DNA from: Flaveria trinervia
Taxonomy: Eukaryota > Streptophyta > Magnoliopsida > Asterales > Asteraceae
NCBI GenBank assembly: GCA_025506515.1
Contig: CM046444.1
Location: forward strand, 78,322,589 to 78,386,588
Direction of reading: 5' to 3'
DNA length: 64,000 nt
The notes below the pieces were generated by a model. It worked only from the letters and a program-made list of their open reading frames with translations, had not been told where the DNA came from and did no database searches. Below are positions 33,484 through 46,348 of the stretch, piece after piece. The translations under genes and the position numbers were made by a program. Within the stretch, counting starts at the first letter, position 1; each line of letters starts with the position of its first letter.

Positions 33484-34202
33484 TGTTGATACATTTATGT
33501 CCCTAGATCATGATATGAAATGTAATAGATCTTGTTTGTCTGATTCTGATATGTAATTTGATATGATGATATGGTTGTTTGTGATTTCTAATGACTAATA
33601 TTTCATTAATGTGTTGATATTAAATTGTTAGTTAGGTTTGTGGTTGTTAGAATTGTTACACATAATGTTTACTAATTAATACCTTCAACTTAACTTAATG
33701 AAGTTCTCATGCGAATGGCCCATGTGAATGAACCATAAGCATGAATAACTTCATACGAATGACTCAGTCGCATGACTAAACCAGGAGACTGGACCAGTCA
33801 TATGATTGTAACATAAGATTGGCTAAGTCGCACGACTGAACACTCAGTCGTGCGGATGAATCAACCGTATGGTTCAATTGCACGACTGAACCATGCTAAT
33901 GGTTCAGTCGCACGATTGAATAATACCAACTATAAATACAACCCAATTCGTGAAAAATAAGAGCTTTTGATCAATTACGATTCCAGACGTACCCTAGCCG
34001 TCCAGAAGCCTCCCAATTCGTTCTCCAAGTTCATAGAACACATTAGATCGATTCCCAATCGATTTCTAACGTTAGTTTCAATCTTGATTGATTCTTCGTG
34101 TGTTCTCACTGATTGGATCACCAATCAAATAGGATTCTGCACTATTTGATCTGGTTTACACGCTAATATCTAGGTATTTCGTTCAAATACCAGGTCCTAA
34201 CA
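33484..34202 (+). repeat. 3' LTR of Copia G
   Basis: 719 bp, TGTTGATACATTT to GGTCCTAACA, clearly the same LTR as the two of element C. It has the CAGTCGCACGACTGA array (33,715-33,925) and a TATA box TATAAATA at 33931-33938, 15 bases after the last motif. The sequence after it (AAATG...) is the leader of F, so G had inserted in or next to F; its 5' half is not in the window. Confidence 0.92.
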
Positions 34203-34985
34203 AAATGGTTGTTTCTATTCATTTAATCGGGTTGTATAATCATTTATTTGTGCTTTGTTTAAAGTGTAATTATTTGTTATTTGGGTTGTAATAAATAGAT
34301 TAGGTACTTTTCATTTTACTAAAAATCTTGTATTAGGATATGAAATCTTGTAATATGGTTATTAAAATTGTTTAATGGTTTCAAAGATTAAAAGGGCTTT
34401 AATCAATGTACCATAGGGTATCTTGTATTTGAGACCATGCAAATATGGGTACATAGAGTTTTCTAAACTAGAATTATGAAATATCTAACCTTTTAAAAAA
34501 TAAGATCAACACCGCCCTTTTACACAACACTTGAATCACTCGGGAACTCTTAGTGGGATGAAGGTCACCTAACCATTTTGAGGGAATTTGTGACTTGAGG
34601 TCAGAATACCATATTCGTTGGATAAAGGTCACCTAACGCTTATTTTGGCAAACTCACACGTGTGTGTAAGTAGGGTGTCTTGATTTGCAAACCATGTCAA
34701 ATGGATCACCTACGATATGGTTTCCAAATGGTGTTGATGAGATTAACATGCCGACTTTACATATGATGTTTCAAGTCGATCCCATACTTCTAGAAGTTGC
34801 AAATGGTTGCAATCGTCAATCGTTGACCACCTTATTAATTTAAATCGTGGGATAAAGGTCACCTAACCACTATTTAAATGTAATGTTGGGTTCTAGATTT
34901 TAATATGAAAAAGACCTTAAAAGGTATTAATTATTAAAATAACAATATCGTAAATACTAAAATTGATCTTTGTTAAATTTTGTAG
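34203..34985 (+). other. Leader of Copia F (5' LTR lost)
   Basis: AT-rich non-coding sequence of about 780 bp between the LTR of G and the gag ATG of F at 34986. It contains GGATAAAGGTCACCTAAC three times (near 34,558, 34,620 and 34,852). No LTR end or primer site is found, so the 5' LTR of F was lost or lies on the far side of the missing part of G. Confidence 0.7.
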
Positions 34986-35860
34986 ATGGCCACAAATAAT
35001 CATGATAATCATGATAATTCATCCACGTCCGCCCAATCTTGACGAGCGATTCTCCAAAAGGAACGTCTAAATCATAACAATTTTGATCGATTGGTATCGA
35101 AACTTGATAATCATTCTCAAGCAAGAGAAACGATCATATGTTTTAGACGACCCTGTCCCCGATCAACCTACTAAGGATGATGAGGAGGCCTATAACGATT
35201 GGATAAAGTACACTGAGGACTCTGTCCTAGTGTTTTGCCTCATGTTGGCAAGCATGACTCCGGATCTCCAAAAGGAGTATGAACATCAGGGAGCTTATGA
35301 CATAATAACCCAATTGAAGGAAACCTTCTAACAACAAGCGAGGATTGAGCGCTTCGAAACGGTTTGAGCACTCCATGCATGTCGTATGGACGACAACCAA
35401 TCAGTTTCACATTGACCGCCTCGAAAGGCTAAACTGTCCCATCTCAAAGGAATTGGCCACGGATTTGGTCCTCAATGGCCTTACCAAAACGTTTGAGACG
35501 TTCGTGTGAACTACAACATGAATGCTTGGGACAAAAGCATTAGTGAGCTTCACTCTATGCTCAAAACGACCGAGGCGGCCATGGGTAAAAGGGTTTTACC
35601 CGTTCTCATCATTATTGAAGGTGGGAACAAGAAAAGGCCTCATCCCGCACCCAAGGAAAGACTTGCCAAGTGTAAGGGACCTGTAAAGGGAAAAGGGAAA
35701 GGGGTGGCAAGGGTGCCACCCAAAGCACAGGAGAAGAGGCAAAAGGTTGCTTCTAATGACCCATGCTTCAAGTATGGGGAGATTGGACATTGGGCAAGAA
35801 ATTGTCCTGTCCATCTCCAAGAGTTGAAAGCAAAGAGGGATGCCGGGCAGACCTCAGGTA
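34986..35860 (+). pseudogene. Gag of Copia F
   Basis: ATG 34986 (MATNNHDNHDN) is followed by a TGA near 35,040 and a frame change before the open piece 35083-35331. That piece has the Copia gag core: WYRNLIIILKQEK, YVLDDPVPDQP and CLMLASMTPDLQKEYE. A later piece (35506-35970) carries the basic region and a zinc knuckle CFKYGEIGHWARNC in which the second Cys is Tyr. The composition differs from the SIRE-like gag of C, so F is a separate Copia lineage. Not functional. Confidence 0.88.
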
Positions 35861-36498
35861 CCATATACATGATCCATATTAATTTAAACTTAATATCCTC
35901 TAACACATGGGTATTAGATACCGATGTGGAACTCAATTTGCAATTTGTTGCAGGGGTTCAAAAGAAGTAGCAACTTCAACAAAGGGGATGTTAGCCTCTA
36001 CATAGGCAATGGGGCTAAAGTTCAAGTTGAAGCCCGTGGTGACTACATCTTGAAACTTCCAAAAGTTTGGAAGTAATTTTGTATAATGTTTTGTATGCTC
36101 CTAGTTTGACTAGGAACATTATTTCCATGGCCCTATTAAAACATTTTGGATATGTATTATCATTTATTGGAAATGAAATACATGTTACTTTGAATGACAT
36201 GTTTTACTTTAAAGATACTCCCATCAATGGTATCTATGAATTGGTTCGTGAAAATACATTGAATGATAGCTTATTGTACCAAACTAGTACCAAGAAACTC
36301 AAATCGGATTTGAATGACAGTTACCTTTGGCATTGCCGTCTTGGTCATATAAACAAGAAAAGAATACAAACACTACAAAAGAATGGTCTTTTAAAAACAA
36401 GTGAATATGATTCATTTGATGTATGTGAGTCTTGTTTACAAGGTAAAATGACCAAGGCACCTTTTAGTGGCAAAGGTGAAAGGGCAAAGGATTATTAG
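35861..36498 (+). pseudogene. Protease and GAG-pre-integrase domain of Copia F
   Basis: WVLDTDVELN near 35,910 stands where W-V-L-D-T-G is expected, so the active-site Gly is Asp. A frame break near 35,965 follows. Open frame 36067-36498 contains LYAPSLTRNIISM, LWHCRLGHINKKRI (GAG-pre-integrase HRRLGH-like motif) and CESCLQGKMTKAPF of the integrase zinc region. Confidence 0.88.
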
Positions 36499-37155
36499 GG
36501 GTCATACATTCGGATGTATCTGGTCCTTTTAAACCTATGACAAGGTACAATGAAAGATACTTCATTACCTTTACTGACGACTATAGTCAATATGGGTATG
36601 TGTACTTGTTAAGACACAAAGATGAAGCTTTTGAAATGTTCAAGATTTTTCAAAATGAAGTACAAAATCAACTCAATAAGTCAATTAAAATTCTCTGCAC
36701 CGATAGAGGAGGTGAATACCTGAATGATGCTTTTAGGGACCATCTTAGAAGTTGTGGGATTGTCTCACAACTATCTCCACCGGAACACCACAACATAATG
36801 GCGTGTCCGAGCGGAGAAATCAAACTCTATTGGATATGGTTCGATCCATGATGGCTAGAAGCTCATTACCTCTGTCATTTTGGCGTTTTACTCTGCTCTC
36901 TGCAGCCCATATTTTGAATATAGCCCCAACCAAGAAAGTGGAAAGGACACCTTATGAAATATGGCATGGAAGGGTTCCATCATTTTCATATTTGAGGGTG
37001 TGAGGGTGTGAGGCTTATGCGAAGACTCCCACCTCGAACAAGTTAGAACGCCATTCCACTAAGTGTATCTTTATTTGATATCCAAGAGATTCTATGGGAT
37101 ATTATTTCTATGATCCAATTCAACAAAAGGAGTTTGTTGCCAAAAGGGTGAGTTC
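36499..37155 (+). pseudogene. Integrase of Copia F
   Basis: Reads HSDVSGPF, RYFITFTDDYSQYGYVYLL, LCTDRGGEYLNDAF (second catalytic Asp kept), then after a frame break near 36,790 the GVSERRNQTLLDMVRSMM segment with the catalytic Glu, and LSFWRFTLLSAAHILN, PYEIWHG. A short duplication GTGTGAGGGTGTGAGG occurs at 36,998-37,013. One stop at 36,496 and a few frame breaks; otherwise well kept. Confidence 0.9.
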
Positions 37156-38970
37156 TTGGAAACCAAGTTCCTTATGGAAGGAACTGGTAGTAGAACTGTG
37201 GATCTTGAAGAGGATCAAGAACCGCAACCCAATACACGTTTGGTTGACACTAGAACTCAACATGAGGATGTTGAATGTGATAAAATAGTTGATCAATACA
37301 CAGAAAATGTTTGCATATCTGGTAGAACTAGTAATCCACCTGAAAGATATGGATTTTTCACTGATGGATGCTATGTGATAGATTCCGATGAACCAATCAC
37401 ATACCATGATGCGTTGTCCAATTCGGATTGTGACAAATGGCTTGAAACCATGAACGTTGAGATGCAATCCATGTATGACAATCAAGTATGGGACTTGGTT
37501 ATGCCACCTCTTAACTCCAAAGTAATTGGAAGTAAATGGGTTTTCAAGAAGAAAACCGATATGATGGAAACTTGGATACTTATAAAGCTAGACTTGTAGC
37601 AAAGGGTTTCACTCAAACTCAAGGGGTTGACTATGATGAAACTTTCTCGCCTGTTGCGATGCTAAAGTCTATTAAGACATTGTTTGCCATAGCCGATCAT
37701 TATGATTATGAGATTTGGCAAATGGATGTCAAAACGGCTTTTCTAAATGGATATCTTGAGGAAGATGTCTATATGGTTCAGCCTGAAGGTTTTGTCGATC
37801 CAAAACATCCTAACAAAGTATGCAAGTTAAAGAAATCAATCTATGTATTGAAACAAGAATCGAAAAGTTGGAATCACCGTTTTGATGAAGAAGTAATTAA
37901 ATTTGGATTCATCAAGAACGCTGATGAAGCCTGTGTATAGAAAAAGCTAGTGGGAGCATTATCACTTTCCTAGTATTGTATGTTGATGACATACTAGTAT
38001 TTGGAAATGATGTTCCAACCTTGGAAGGTGTAAAACCTGGCTTGGAAGTTGTTTTTCCATCAAGGATCTTGGTGAGGCTGCCTATAATCTGGGAATAAAG
38101 ATATATAGGGATAGATCAAGGCAGTTGATTGGTTTAAATCAAATTGCATACATTGATAAGATATTGAAAAGGTTCAAGATGGAAAACTCTAAGAAAGGTA
38201 CGGTACCTATTCAAAGAGGAATGATATTGAGTACGACTCAATGTCCAAGCTCAAATGAGGAGCACGATAAAATGAAGGCAATCCCATATGCATCTGCTAT
38301 TGGATCCATCATGTATGCAATGATATGCACTCGGCTTGACGTTTCATGCGCCTTAAGCATGACAAGCCGATACTAGCAAAATCCTAGAAGCAGTCATTGG
38401 ATGGCTGTTAAGAACATACTTAAATACCTAAGGAGGACTAAAGATATGTTTCTTATCTATGGACCTGGTGATGAGGAACTCGTTGTAAAAGGTTACATGA
38501 ATGCGAGTTTCCAAACCGATCGTGATGATTCACCATCACAATCGGGATACATTTTCATTCTGAATGGAGGAGCTGTCTCTTGGAAGAGCTCTAAACAGGA
38601 TGTTGTGGCTTTATCAAATACAAAATCTGAATACGTCGCCGCCTCATTGGCAGCTCAAGAAGCTTTATGGTTGAAGAAATTCATTGCCGATCTAGGGGTT
38701 GTCCCTTCCATTCAGGAACCCGTAGAGATCTTTTGTGATAACGAGGGTGCGATTGCTCAAATCAAGGAACCTCGTGCTCATAAAAAAACTAGGCACATTG
38801 AGCAGAAATTCAACTACATACTAGATGAAGTTGAGAAAGGAAAGATATGTATTCGCAAAGTTCACACAAATCAAAATATTGTAGATCCTCTTACGAAGCT
38901 CCTAGAAAAGGCCAAGCATGAAGGTCATACTTGTGCCATGGGACTTCGATATTCTAGTGATTGGATTTGA
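37156..38970 (+). pseudogene. Reverse transcriptase and RNase H of Copia F
   Basis: Linker 37156-37430, then W....M..EM.SMYDNQVWDLV, KARLVAKGFTQTQGVDY, FSPVAMLKSIKTLFAIA, WQMDVKTAFLNGYLEEDVYM and a catalytic LYVDDILVFGND near 37,979. A TAG at 37,938 and a frame break near 38,030 precede 38125-38376. RNase H is open for 189 codons (38401-38970): YMNASFQTDRDD with the first Asp replaced by Asn, SWKSSKQDVVALSNTKSEY, and EPRAHKKTRHIEQKFNYI. Ends at TGA 38970. Confidence 0.9.
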
Positions 38971-39746
38971 TCTGTAGTTTCGTATTTGGATATTTGGAAT
39001 TCCCTTTCTACTTGAACAAAATTATTTGGTTATAATATTTCAATAAATGTTCCAATTTAGCATGTTTTATCCATGGGTAAATTGTTTACACTAAATGTCT
39101 GTAGTCGTTCATACTTGTGGAACAAGTATGAGGGTAAGATTATTATGAATTTGGATTGGTGGATATTCATAAGGAATGAATATAGAGCAATTGGTTGCTG
39201 CAAAAGTTCATAGATATTTGTGGGATACAAACATTGGACTGACCCGCATATCAAATTTTACTACATGGAACCTTCTATATTGATCATAAGTAAATTTGAG
39301 TAAAGGCGAATATCATTTGGTATCCTCAGACCTGAGATACATATTGGGTTTTGATATTCACCGAGTGTAATACCTTGAGCTAGTTCTTCACTGCCCTGAA
39401 ATAATGGACAGTATGTAAGGCTATGTTCAGGCGTGAGACGAGGTGTTTATGAGAAACGTATGTAATCAAGATGGAATTTGTTCCTCTTATTCGTTGAGAG
39501 CAAGATGTCTAACGCCTGATTAAGTTAAATCAACAAGGAATGATCATTCAGTGTCCTTGGATTTAATATGACATCTGTAACAAAAGGATAAATGATTAAT
39601 TCACCTAAATCATTTCAAGTAGGATACTTGAATGGGATGATGTTATTGAATGGCTATAAGTCATGCGTATTAAGGGTAGTAAACCGTTGTTAGGCGGCAT
39701 TTGCTGCTTGCATCAATCTTCTTTGAGTCTTGTGCAAGTGGGAGAT
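38971..39746 (+). other. 3' non-coding region of Copia F
   Basis: About 775 bp without coding signal between RNase H and the 3' LTR, ending in the purine-rich tract GTGCAAGTGGGAGAT just before TGTTGG. Confidence 0.75.
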
Positions 39747-40664
39747 TGTTGGATTGTTTATGCCCAATACACATATAATATTGATGTGGTTAGTACGTAT
39801 TGATCCAAGTCGGGTCATATCCAATAACAATCTTGCAAACACTAATATATAAAATTTGATTGATGATATGATCATGCAATTGAATAAATACACCAATTTA
39901 GAAAAAATGGGTTTTTAAATAAATTGCATATGAGATGAAACAACTTATAAGGATACTTTGTTTATGGACATTATTTGTAATGTTATTTAAGTTGGTTAAA
40001 CAACATCAAATAATAATTATAGTGTGGGTAAGTTATATAATTAAGTGGTTAATTAGATAACTTACGTGTATGATTAATAAAAAAACATTAGTGAATGTTT
40101 TGGGGGGAAAACCCCAACTTTATTCAAGTTCGGCCGCCCCTTAGAGGGGTCCAAGGCCACTTGTTTTAGTTTGTGGTTTTTCCAAAAACAAACACACTCC
40201 ATCTTTCACTCTCTCTCTCTTACATGCTAGCACCAAAGAAGCTCTCCTCTCTTCTCCATTTTTAAAGAACATTCAGCTGAAAAAGGGGTTTTTTCAGCAG
40301 CTTTCTTACGTTTTGGTGTTCAAATACCTAGCAACTAAGTGTCTTGCTTGAGGCTTGTGGGTATACTAGCTTGAGAACACCTCTCTTTGGAGTTTTGGCC
40401 ATTCAAGAAGCTCCCTTTTAATCATCCGTACTCGTTTTCTACAGCTTTACAAAAGGTAGTTTGTTTCTTTTCTATTGGTAGTTTATTCTTCTAGATAGCT
40501 AGCTCACTCACATATAAATGATCCTTATGTTCTTGGGTTTGTTGTTGACATTATATGAACTAGAAATTGCAGATTACAAGTGATTATATTAAGGCTATAT
40601 TCCGCTGCGTTTTCTAGTTTAAAAGGTTAAACTAATTTGATATGGTTCAAAACAAACCCCAACA
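39747..40664 (+). repeat. 3' LTR of Copia F
   Basis: 918 bp, TGTTGGATTGTTTATGCCC to AACCCCAACA, with the inverted ends TGTTGG/CCAACA. It follows the purine tract of F. After it comes ATCCACATTTGTCACAAG, a unit of the 20-bp minisatellite, so F had inserted into that array. A C/T-rich stretch with TCTCTCTCTCT at 40,205-40,222 lies in its middle. Confidence 0.85.
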
Positions 40665-41788
40665 ATCCACATTTGTCACAAGCCATCCGCATTTATGACA
40701 AGTCATCCGCATTTGTGACAAGTCATCCGTGTTTGTGACAAGTCATCCGCATTTGTGAAAAGTCATGTGCATTTGTTGTCAAGTCATCTGCATTTGGTGA
40801 CAACTCATCCGCATTTGTTTATAACACATCTGCATTTGATGAAGCTTCATCTGCATTTGATGAAGCTTCATCCGCATTTGTTTTCAAATTTGAACAAAAA
40901 CAATTTCACACTACAGTGCACGTCGTGAAATCAGCAGTAGCTTCCATTTCTTCATCTTTTCTTTGTTTTTAATGATAATCGTGTTCAATTGCATCGAATT
41001 TTGAAGGAATAATCCAGTTAATGATTATATATCTTCAAATCGTACCATATTAGAACAGATCTAAAGATTTCTATTTTTGATTTGAAGATGAACAAATGGT
41101 TTTTTATGTTAATCTTGTTCAATTGCGTCGCAATTGTTTTGTTCATCCGTATTTTTTTTGCTTTCATGATCATAATGGACATGCATGTTAGTTGCAATCA
41201 TCCATGTTCATGTTTATCTATTCTTTTTGAAGTCTTGTTCATCAACTGTTCATCAGCATTCTTGCAACACATCCACATTTCTTTGTCAATCCGCATTTCT
41301 TTGCAAAGCATCCACATTTGTTGCAAGGAATCCGCATTTGATTTCAATGCATCCGCATTTAACTTCAAAGCATCCGCATTTGTGCTTAGAGTACACGCAT
41401 TTGTTTATAAGTCAACCGCATTTGGTGTCAAGGCATCCGCATTTAGTGACAAGTCATCCGCATTTGGTGACAAGTCATCCGCATTTGTGACAAGTCATCC
41501 GCATTTGTGACAAGACATCCGCATTTATGACAAGTCATCCGCATTTGTGACAAGTCATCCACATTTGTGACAAGTCATCCGCATTTATGACAAGTCATCC
41601 GCATTTGTGACAAGTCACCCGCATTTGTGACAAGTCATCCGCATTTGTTGCCAAGTCATCCGCATTTGGTGACAACTTATCCGCATTTGTGTATAACACA
41701 TCCGCATTTGATGAAGCTTCTTCCGCATTTGTATTGTTTATCCGCATTTGTTTCAGACTTGAACAAAAACGATTTCACACTGCAGTGC
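40665..41788. repeat. Host tandem repeat (869-bp unit) with 20-bp minisatellite, left part
   Basis: Two arrays of the 20-bp unit GACAAGTCATCCGCATTTGT (about 40,665-40,885 and 41,275-41,760) are separated by a 390-bp unique part. The string ending in CAGTGC occurs at 40,919 and 41,788, a period of 869. The unique part after the second array continues beyond element C at 55,935-56,143. Frames such as 41082-41510 translate the minisatellite and are not supported as genes. Origin unknown; it could be an LTR-like sequence of another family, since LTRs here also carry motif arrays. Confidence 0.8.
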
Positions 41789-42518
41789 TGTTGATACATG
41801 TATGTCCCTAGATCATGATATGAATGTAATAGATCTTGTTTGTCTGATTCTGAGGTAATGATTGGAATGATTAATGAAATGATATTGTTTGTTTGTTATT
41901 TATAATGTTTAATATTTCATTAATGAGTCGACGTTAATTGGTTAATTAGGTTTGTGGTTGTTTGAATTGTTACACATAATGTTATGTTAATTAATACATT
42001 CAAACTTAACAAAATGAAGTTCTCATGCAATGACCCATGCGATTGGACCATATGCATAATAACTTCATACGAATGACTCAGTCGCACGACTGAACCAGGA
42101 GACTGGATCAGTCGTATGACTGTAACATAAGTTTGGCTTAGTTGCACGACTGAACACTCAGTCGTGCGGATGAATCAACCGCATGGTTCAATCGCACGAC
42201 TGAACCATACTAATGGTTCAGTCGCACGAATAAACAATACTAACCTATAAATACAACCCAATTCGTGGAAAAAAATGAGCTTTCATTAATTATGTTTCCA
42301 GACGTACCCTAGCCATCCAGAAGCCTCACAATTTGTTCTCCAAGTTCACAGAACACATTAGATTGATTCCAAATCGACTTCTAACATTAGAGTCAATTCT
42401 TGATTGATTCTTCGTGTGTTCTCACTGATTGGATCGCCAATCAAATAGAATTCCACACTATTTGATCTGGTCTACACGCTAATCACTAGGTATTTCGTTC
42501 AAATACCAGGTCCTAACA
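41789..42518 (+). repeat. 5' LTR of Copia C
   Basis: 730 bp, TGTTGATACATGTATG to GGTCCTAACA. The U3 part carries the CAGTCGCACGACTGA array (42,035-42,235); the last motif ends at 42229 and the TATA box TATAAATA is at 42246-42253. The primer-binding site follows two bases after the end. Confidence 0.93.
42246..42253 (+). promoter_or_regulatory. TATA box of the C LTR
   Basis: TATAAATA, 16 bases after the last CAGTCGCACGA motif. The other two LTRs of the family have it at 33931 (15 bases after) and 55664 (15 bases after). It is the expected core promoter for genomic RNA. Confidence 0.75.
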
Positions 42519-42520
42519 AG

Positions 42521-42532
42521 TGGTATCAGAGC
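42521..42532 (+). other. Primer-binding site of Copia C
   Basis: TGGTATCAGAGC, complementary to the 3' end of initiator tRNA-Met, two bases after the LTR. Between it and the gag ATG (43006) lies a leader of about 470 bp whose second half (42,725-42,975) is another array of CATTCGCACGACTGGA-like motifs. Confidence 0.88.
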
Positions 42533-43005
42533 TTTGGCTCTTGATTACGTGTGATTCAATCAAGATTGATAAAAATTTGTGTTTTTGCATTAAAACGCAA
42601 TTTTTGGTGTCAAAAGTGATCTTGGACGTTCCCTGCTCATCAAAGTTTGGTTTCTACAGACTTAGGTGATTAGACCTTGCGAAAATTCGAATTTGTACGG
42701 CTGAAACACGTTTAACCTAGAAAATTTCGCAAAACAGCAGCTTCAGTCGCACGCGAGTCCATTCGCACGACTGGACTTCATTCGCATAGTCCAGACGCAC
42801 GATTGGACCTAGTCGCATCTCCATTCGTATGATTGAACCGTTCGTTCGCATTGCTCATACGCATCAGATCATTCGCACGACTGCCAATCGCTTAGTTCAG
42901 CCGCACGATTGAACCAGTCGCAGAGTTCATACGCACGACTAGACCATTCGCATCCTTCAGTCGCACCAGTGACACTTTGTTTTATTAGACTTAAAGTTAT
43001 TCGCC

Positions 43006-44895
43006 ATGGAAGATCAAATGTCAGCCTTTACTGCTGGGAAGGACTCTAGGATACAGAACGTGCTGTTGCTTGAGAGTGAGGCGGGTAATCATAATAAACC
43101 ACAAAAGCTCTTGACGTTAGATGAGTTTCCCCACTAGAAACAACATTTTGAGATCTACCTCAATGGAGTGGATCCGAATCTGTGGGAAGCCATCGAGATT
43201 GGATATAGTACACCGGTGGGAGCTGATGGAGTTAAGCTAACATTAGGAGGGATGACGGACGTGCAGAAAGTTAAATACAATACAGAGAAAAGAGTTTATG
43301 CATTGATTACACAGTCTATTCCTAAAGACATATTCCACCAGTACTCAGAGAATAAGCAGTCCAAGAAACTTTGGGATGAGCTAGAAAAGAGGTATGACGG
43401 GAATGCTTCATTGAAGGCAATCAAGGCTAAGGAGTTAAAGAAGGAATTCGATAACTTCTCATCGATGGGAAACGAGAGTTTAGACGACGTTATAGATAGA
43501 TTCTACCATCTGATGAGTGAACTGCATACACATGGGGGGACTACTACCATGGAAGAGAAAGTTACTAACTTTGCAGATGGATTGCCTGAAAAGTGGGCTT
43601 CATTTGTGTCTAACCTTAGACAGAATGGAATACTGGCAAAACTGGATATTAATGACTTCATTCTTCAGTTGCGAGAAGAGCACTTAGGATGAAGTACAGA
43701 GCTCAGAAGTCTTCGTACAATCAAAATCCAGCTTTGTACAACGCCACGCCTCAAGCTAAGACATCTGGAGCACCTCTCCAGACTGCATTTGTGTCTAGCT
43801 CATCAGGTCCTTCACATGCGTCTCTTTCAGGATCAGACACGTCGGGACCTTCTTGTACCCACTATACTGGATCCAAAGCAAGTGCTACTAAACTGAAGAC
43901 CGAGAATCTCGGTTATGTGACTGTGGAAGTAGCTCGAGAACACATGGATCTTTTGGCTGCAGTGGTTCATTCTTATGATGAACTTGTTGCTGGGAAGATT
44001 GGAAACTGCCATCTGGCAGACAAGGACTACGAGCAGGTGGACGAAATGGAGCTTGAGAGGATGGACATAATGTGGGCCTTAGCTAGTGCTGTCCGGAGGG
44101 CAAAGAAGTTTGTAAAACAAATCGGACAGAACTTGGTAGCTACTAAGGATACCACATTTGGCTTTGACAAGAGCAAAGTGACCTGCTTCAACTGTGGAGA
44201 GAATGGGCACTTCAAAAGAGAATGTGTCAAGCCTAAGAAGACGGGTAACGGGAACCCGTTCTCGTCCTACACCCGTCAAGACAAGCAAGCTACCAGTTCT
44301 ACTTCATCAAGCAAGGATCCAAAAGCTTGACTGCTCATGATGATGAAGGACAAGATTGGAGCATTAGGTTTGTCTCAACAGGGGAATCAAACATTGCAAG
44401 TGTAGAAGATATTGACAATGATTCCGCTAGTGAAGGAGATCTAGCAGTTGAGATAGCGATGTCACATAGTGAAGAAACAAACGCTATCGAGGTCAGTTAC
44501 CAGCCTAAAGAGGAGACTACCACGTCAGAGACAGAAAAGACAGAATCACCAGAACCAGAGACATCTGATGCTACGTTGATGGCTAACTCTTCTGAATTAA
44601 CTCAGGTAAGTACTACTGACCAAATGTTTGATAATCATGTTTGTTCTAATTGTGATACTTTTAGGAATAACATAGATGAAAATTTTGCTAGGTTATTAGA
44701 TCATAATAATAACTTAGTAAAAGATTTGCAACTATGCACTGACGCTAATAGGGTATTAAAACTAAATTAGCAGAGTTATAAAGAAAAGATAGACCTTTTG
44801 ACTAAACAGCTTAGGGAAACCGAAGTAGTTGCTTTTAACCAAGCTAATGACATTAGCTATTATCTAAACTCCCTAGAAGACACTAAGAAGCAAAA
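43006..44895 (+). pseudogene. Gag of Copia C
   Basis: ATG 43006 (MEDQMSAFTAGKD) with one in-frame TAG at 43135, then an open frame to 43692: the UBN2-type gag core with LWEAIEIGY, QSIPKDIFHQY, LEKRYDGNASLK, FYHLMSELHTHG and FADGLPEKW. A frameshift near 43,688 leads to 43689-44330, with EHMDLLAAVVHSYDELV and a canonical zinc knuckle CFNCGENGHFKREC near 44,185. A second shift near 44,327 leads to an acidic and coiled tail (RLLDHNNNLVKDLQL), with TAG at 44768. This is the closest relative of the Copia segment inside Gypsy element A. Confidence 0.9.
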
Positions 44896-46348
44896 GGCAG
44901 TTCTAGAAGTAGAAGTAAATTCATTAAAACAGAAACTGCATAGTGGACTAGTTCCTCACACATAGTCCAACACTTAGTGAGAGAAAGGAACAACGGGGAG
45001 GGATTGGGTTATAAAGTGGTTCCACCACCACCTGAGACTTTGATGAACACTAAGACTAGACAAATAAATAATAATCCCATCAAGGATCATGTGGTGTCTA
45101 TTTCTCTTGTTAGTGATCTAGATTCCTTATGTTCATCTATTGACTCTGGAAACAAACAAAAGGAGGCCACTTCAAAGGCAAAGGTAAACTGCCTTCTGTT
45201 AATCTGGAAAGGAATTTGAAAAGGTTAACTTAACGTCAGGGTCAACATAGTCAAATCAGAACCTAAAAAGACTTCTAGGTTAATCTTTCACATATTTCAA
45301 GTCAAAAACCAATTAACCAAAGAGAAAAAGATGTTAAACAGGTTAAAACAGTAACTTTGTTAAACCAGAGAGAACATCCAAAGAACTAGAGTCAAAACCT
45401 AGAGTGAGTGATGTTAATAGAGTGTCACACACTTCTCCACAAAGAAAGTTTTATCATAAAGTTGATAGCAGGTCGTGCTACAACTATGGTGAATATGGAC
45501 ACATTGCCTCCTATTGTCATTGCTATCAGACACCTATGAAGAAGATTGAACGTTAGGTTTCAATGCCTAGGTCTTCTAAGAGGAATTCTCTGATTCCACC
45601 TAGAAGAACTAGTGAACCTAAAATTCAACCTGTAAGTCAGTTGACTGTTTATCACAAACAGGCCTTGCACAAATCTGGATTATGGAAGGAGAAGACATCC
45701 TCTGTGTCTGATAATGATGACAAGAAGGAACCTGAGCTACCCTCATCCTCTAAGGGTCAATCGGTGGAATTTATGATGTGTGATGCCTCGGGGAAACCCA
45801 AGCCAGTAAAGGCTTGGGTTCCTAACCCAAACTAATCCTTTACTTTGTATGTGCAGGGTGTTCGATAGTGTGCTGAAAGTAACAAGTGGATTGTAGACAG
45901 CGGAGCATCCAGGCACATGACAGGAAACAGGGCTCTTTTATCAAACGTCAAGCAAATAAAAGGAGGGCATGTTTCGTTTGCTCGAAACAAGGGAGGCTAT
46001 ATCACAGCCCAGGGAGAAGTGGGGAATTAGAAAGTTAAGTTTTATAAGGTGAACTACGTTCAACAACTACAAAATAACTTACTTTCTGTTTCCCAAATAT
46101 GTGATAAGGGATTTAAAGTCATCTTCGACAACAAGAAGTGTTACGTGCTAAAGAAAGACTACTTGATCCCAGAAGACCAAGTTCTGATGACTACTTCAAG
46201 ATATAAAGACCTTTATGTTTTGGATATGTCAACAGCTTCTACAACGGATCATGAGGTTCAGTGTTTTCTATCTAAAGCTACTGAAAAGGATTCCATCTCC
46301 TGGCATAGGAGAATGGGACACATTAGTCAAAGGAAGATGAATCACTGA
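44896..46348 (+). pseudogene. Gag-pol linker, protease and GAG-pre-integrase of Copia C
   Basis: Broken linker 44,900-45,440, then a second knuckle-like CYNYGEYGHIASYC near 45,478 (second Cys is Tyr) and 45563-45835 ending PKPVKAWVPNPN. The protease reads WIVDSGASRHMTGN at 45,887 with D-S-G intact, followed by a TAG at 46027 and VNYVQQLQNNLLSVSQICDKGF. SWHRRMGHISQRKMNH at about 46,300 is the GAG-pre-integrase motif, ending with TGA at 46346. Confidence 0.88.

Noticed and set aside
41082..41510. 142-codon frame (SAFGDKSSAF-type repeats)
   Set aside because: It translates the 20-bp minisatellite, whose period is not a multiple of three; openness follows from the lack of stops in the unit.
40665..41760. 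Regular 20-bp repeats that resemble a CRISPR array
   Set aside because: Units are directly adjacent and degenerate with no unique spacers of constant length, no cas genes, and the context is a plant nuclear genome; it is a minisatellite.
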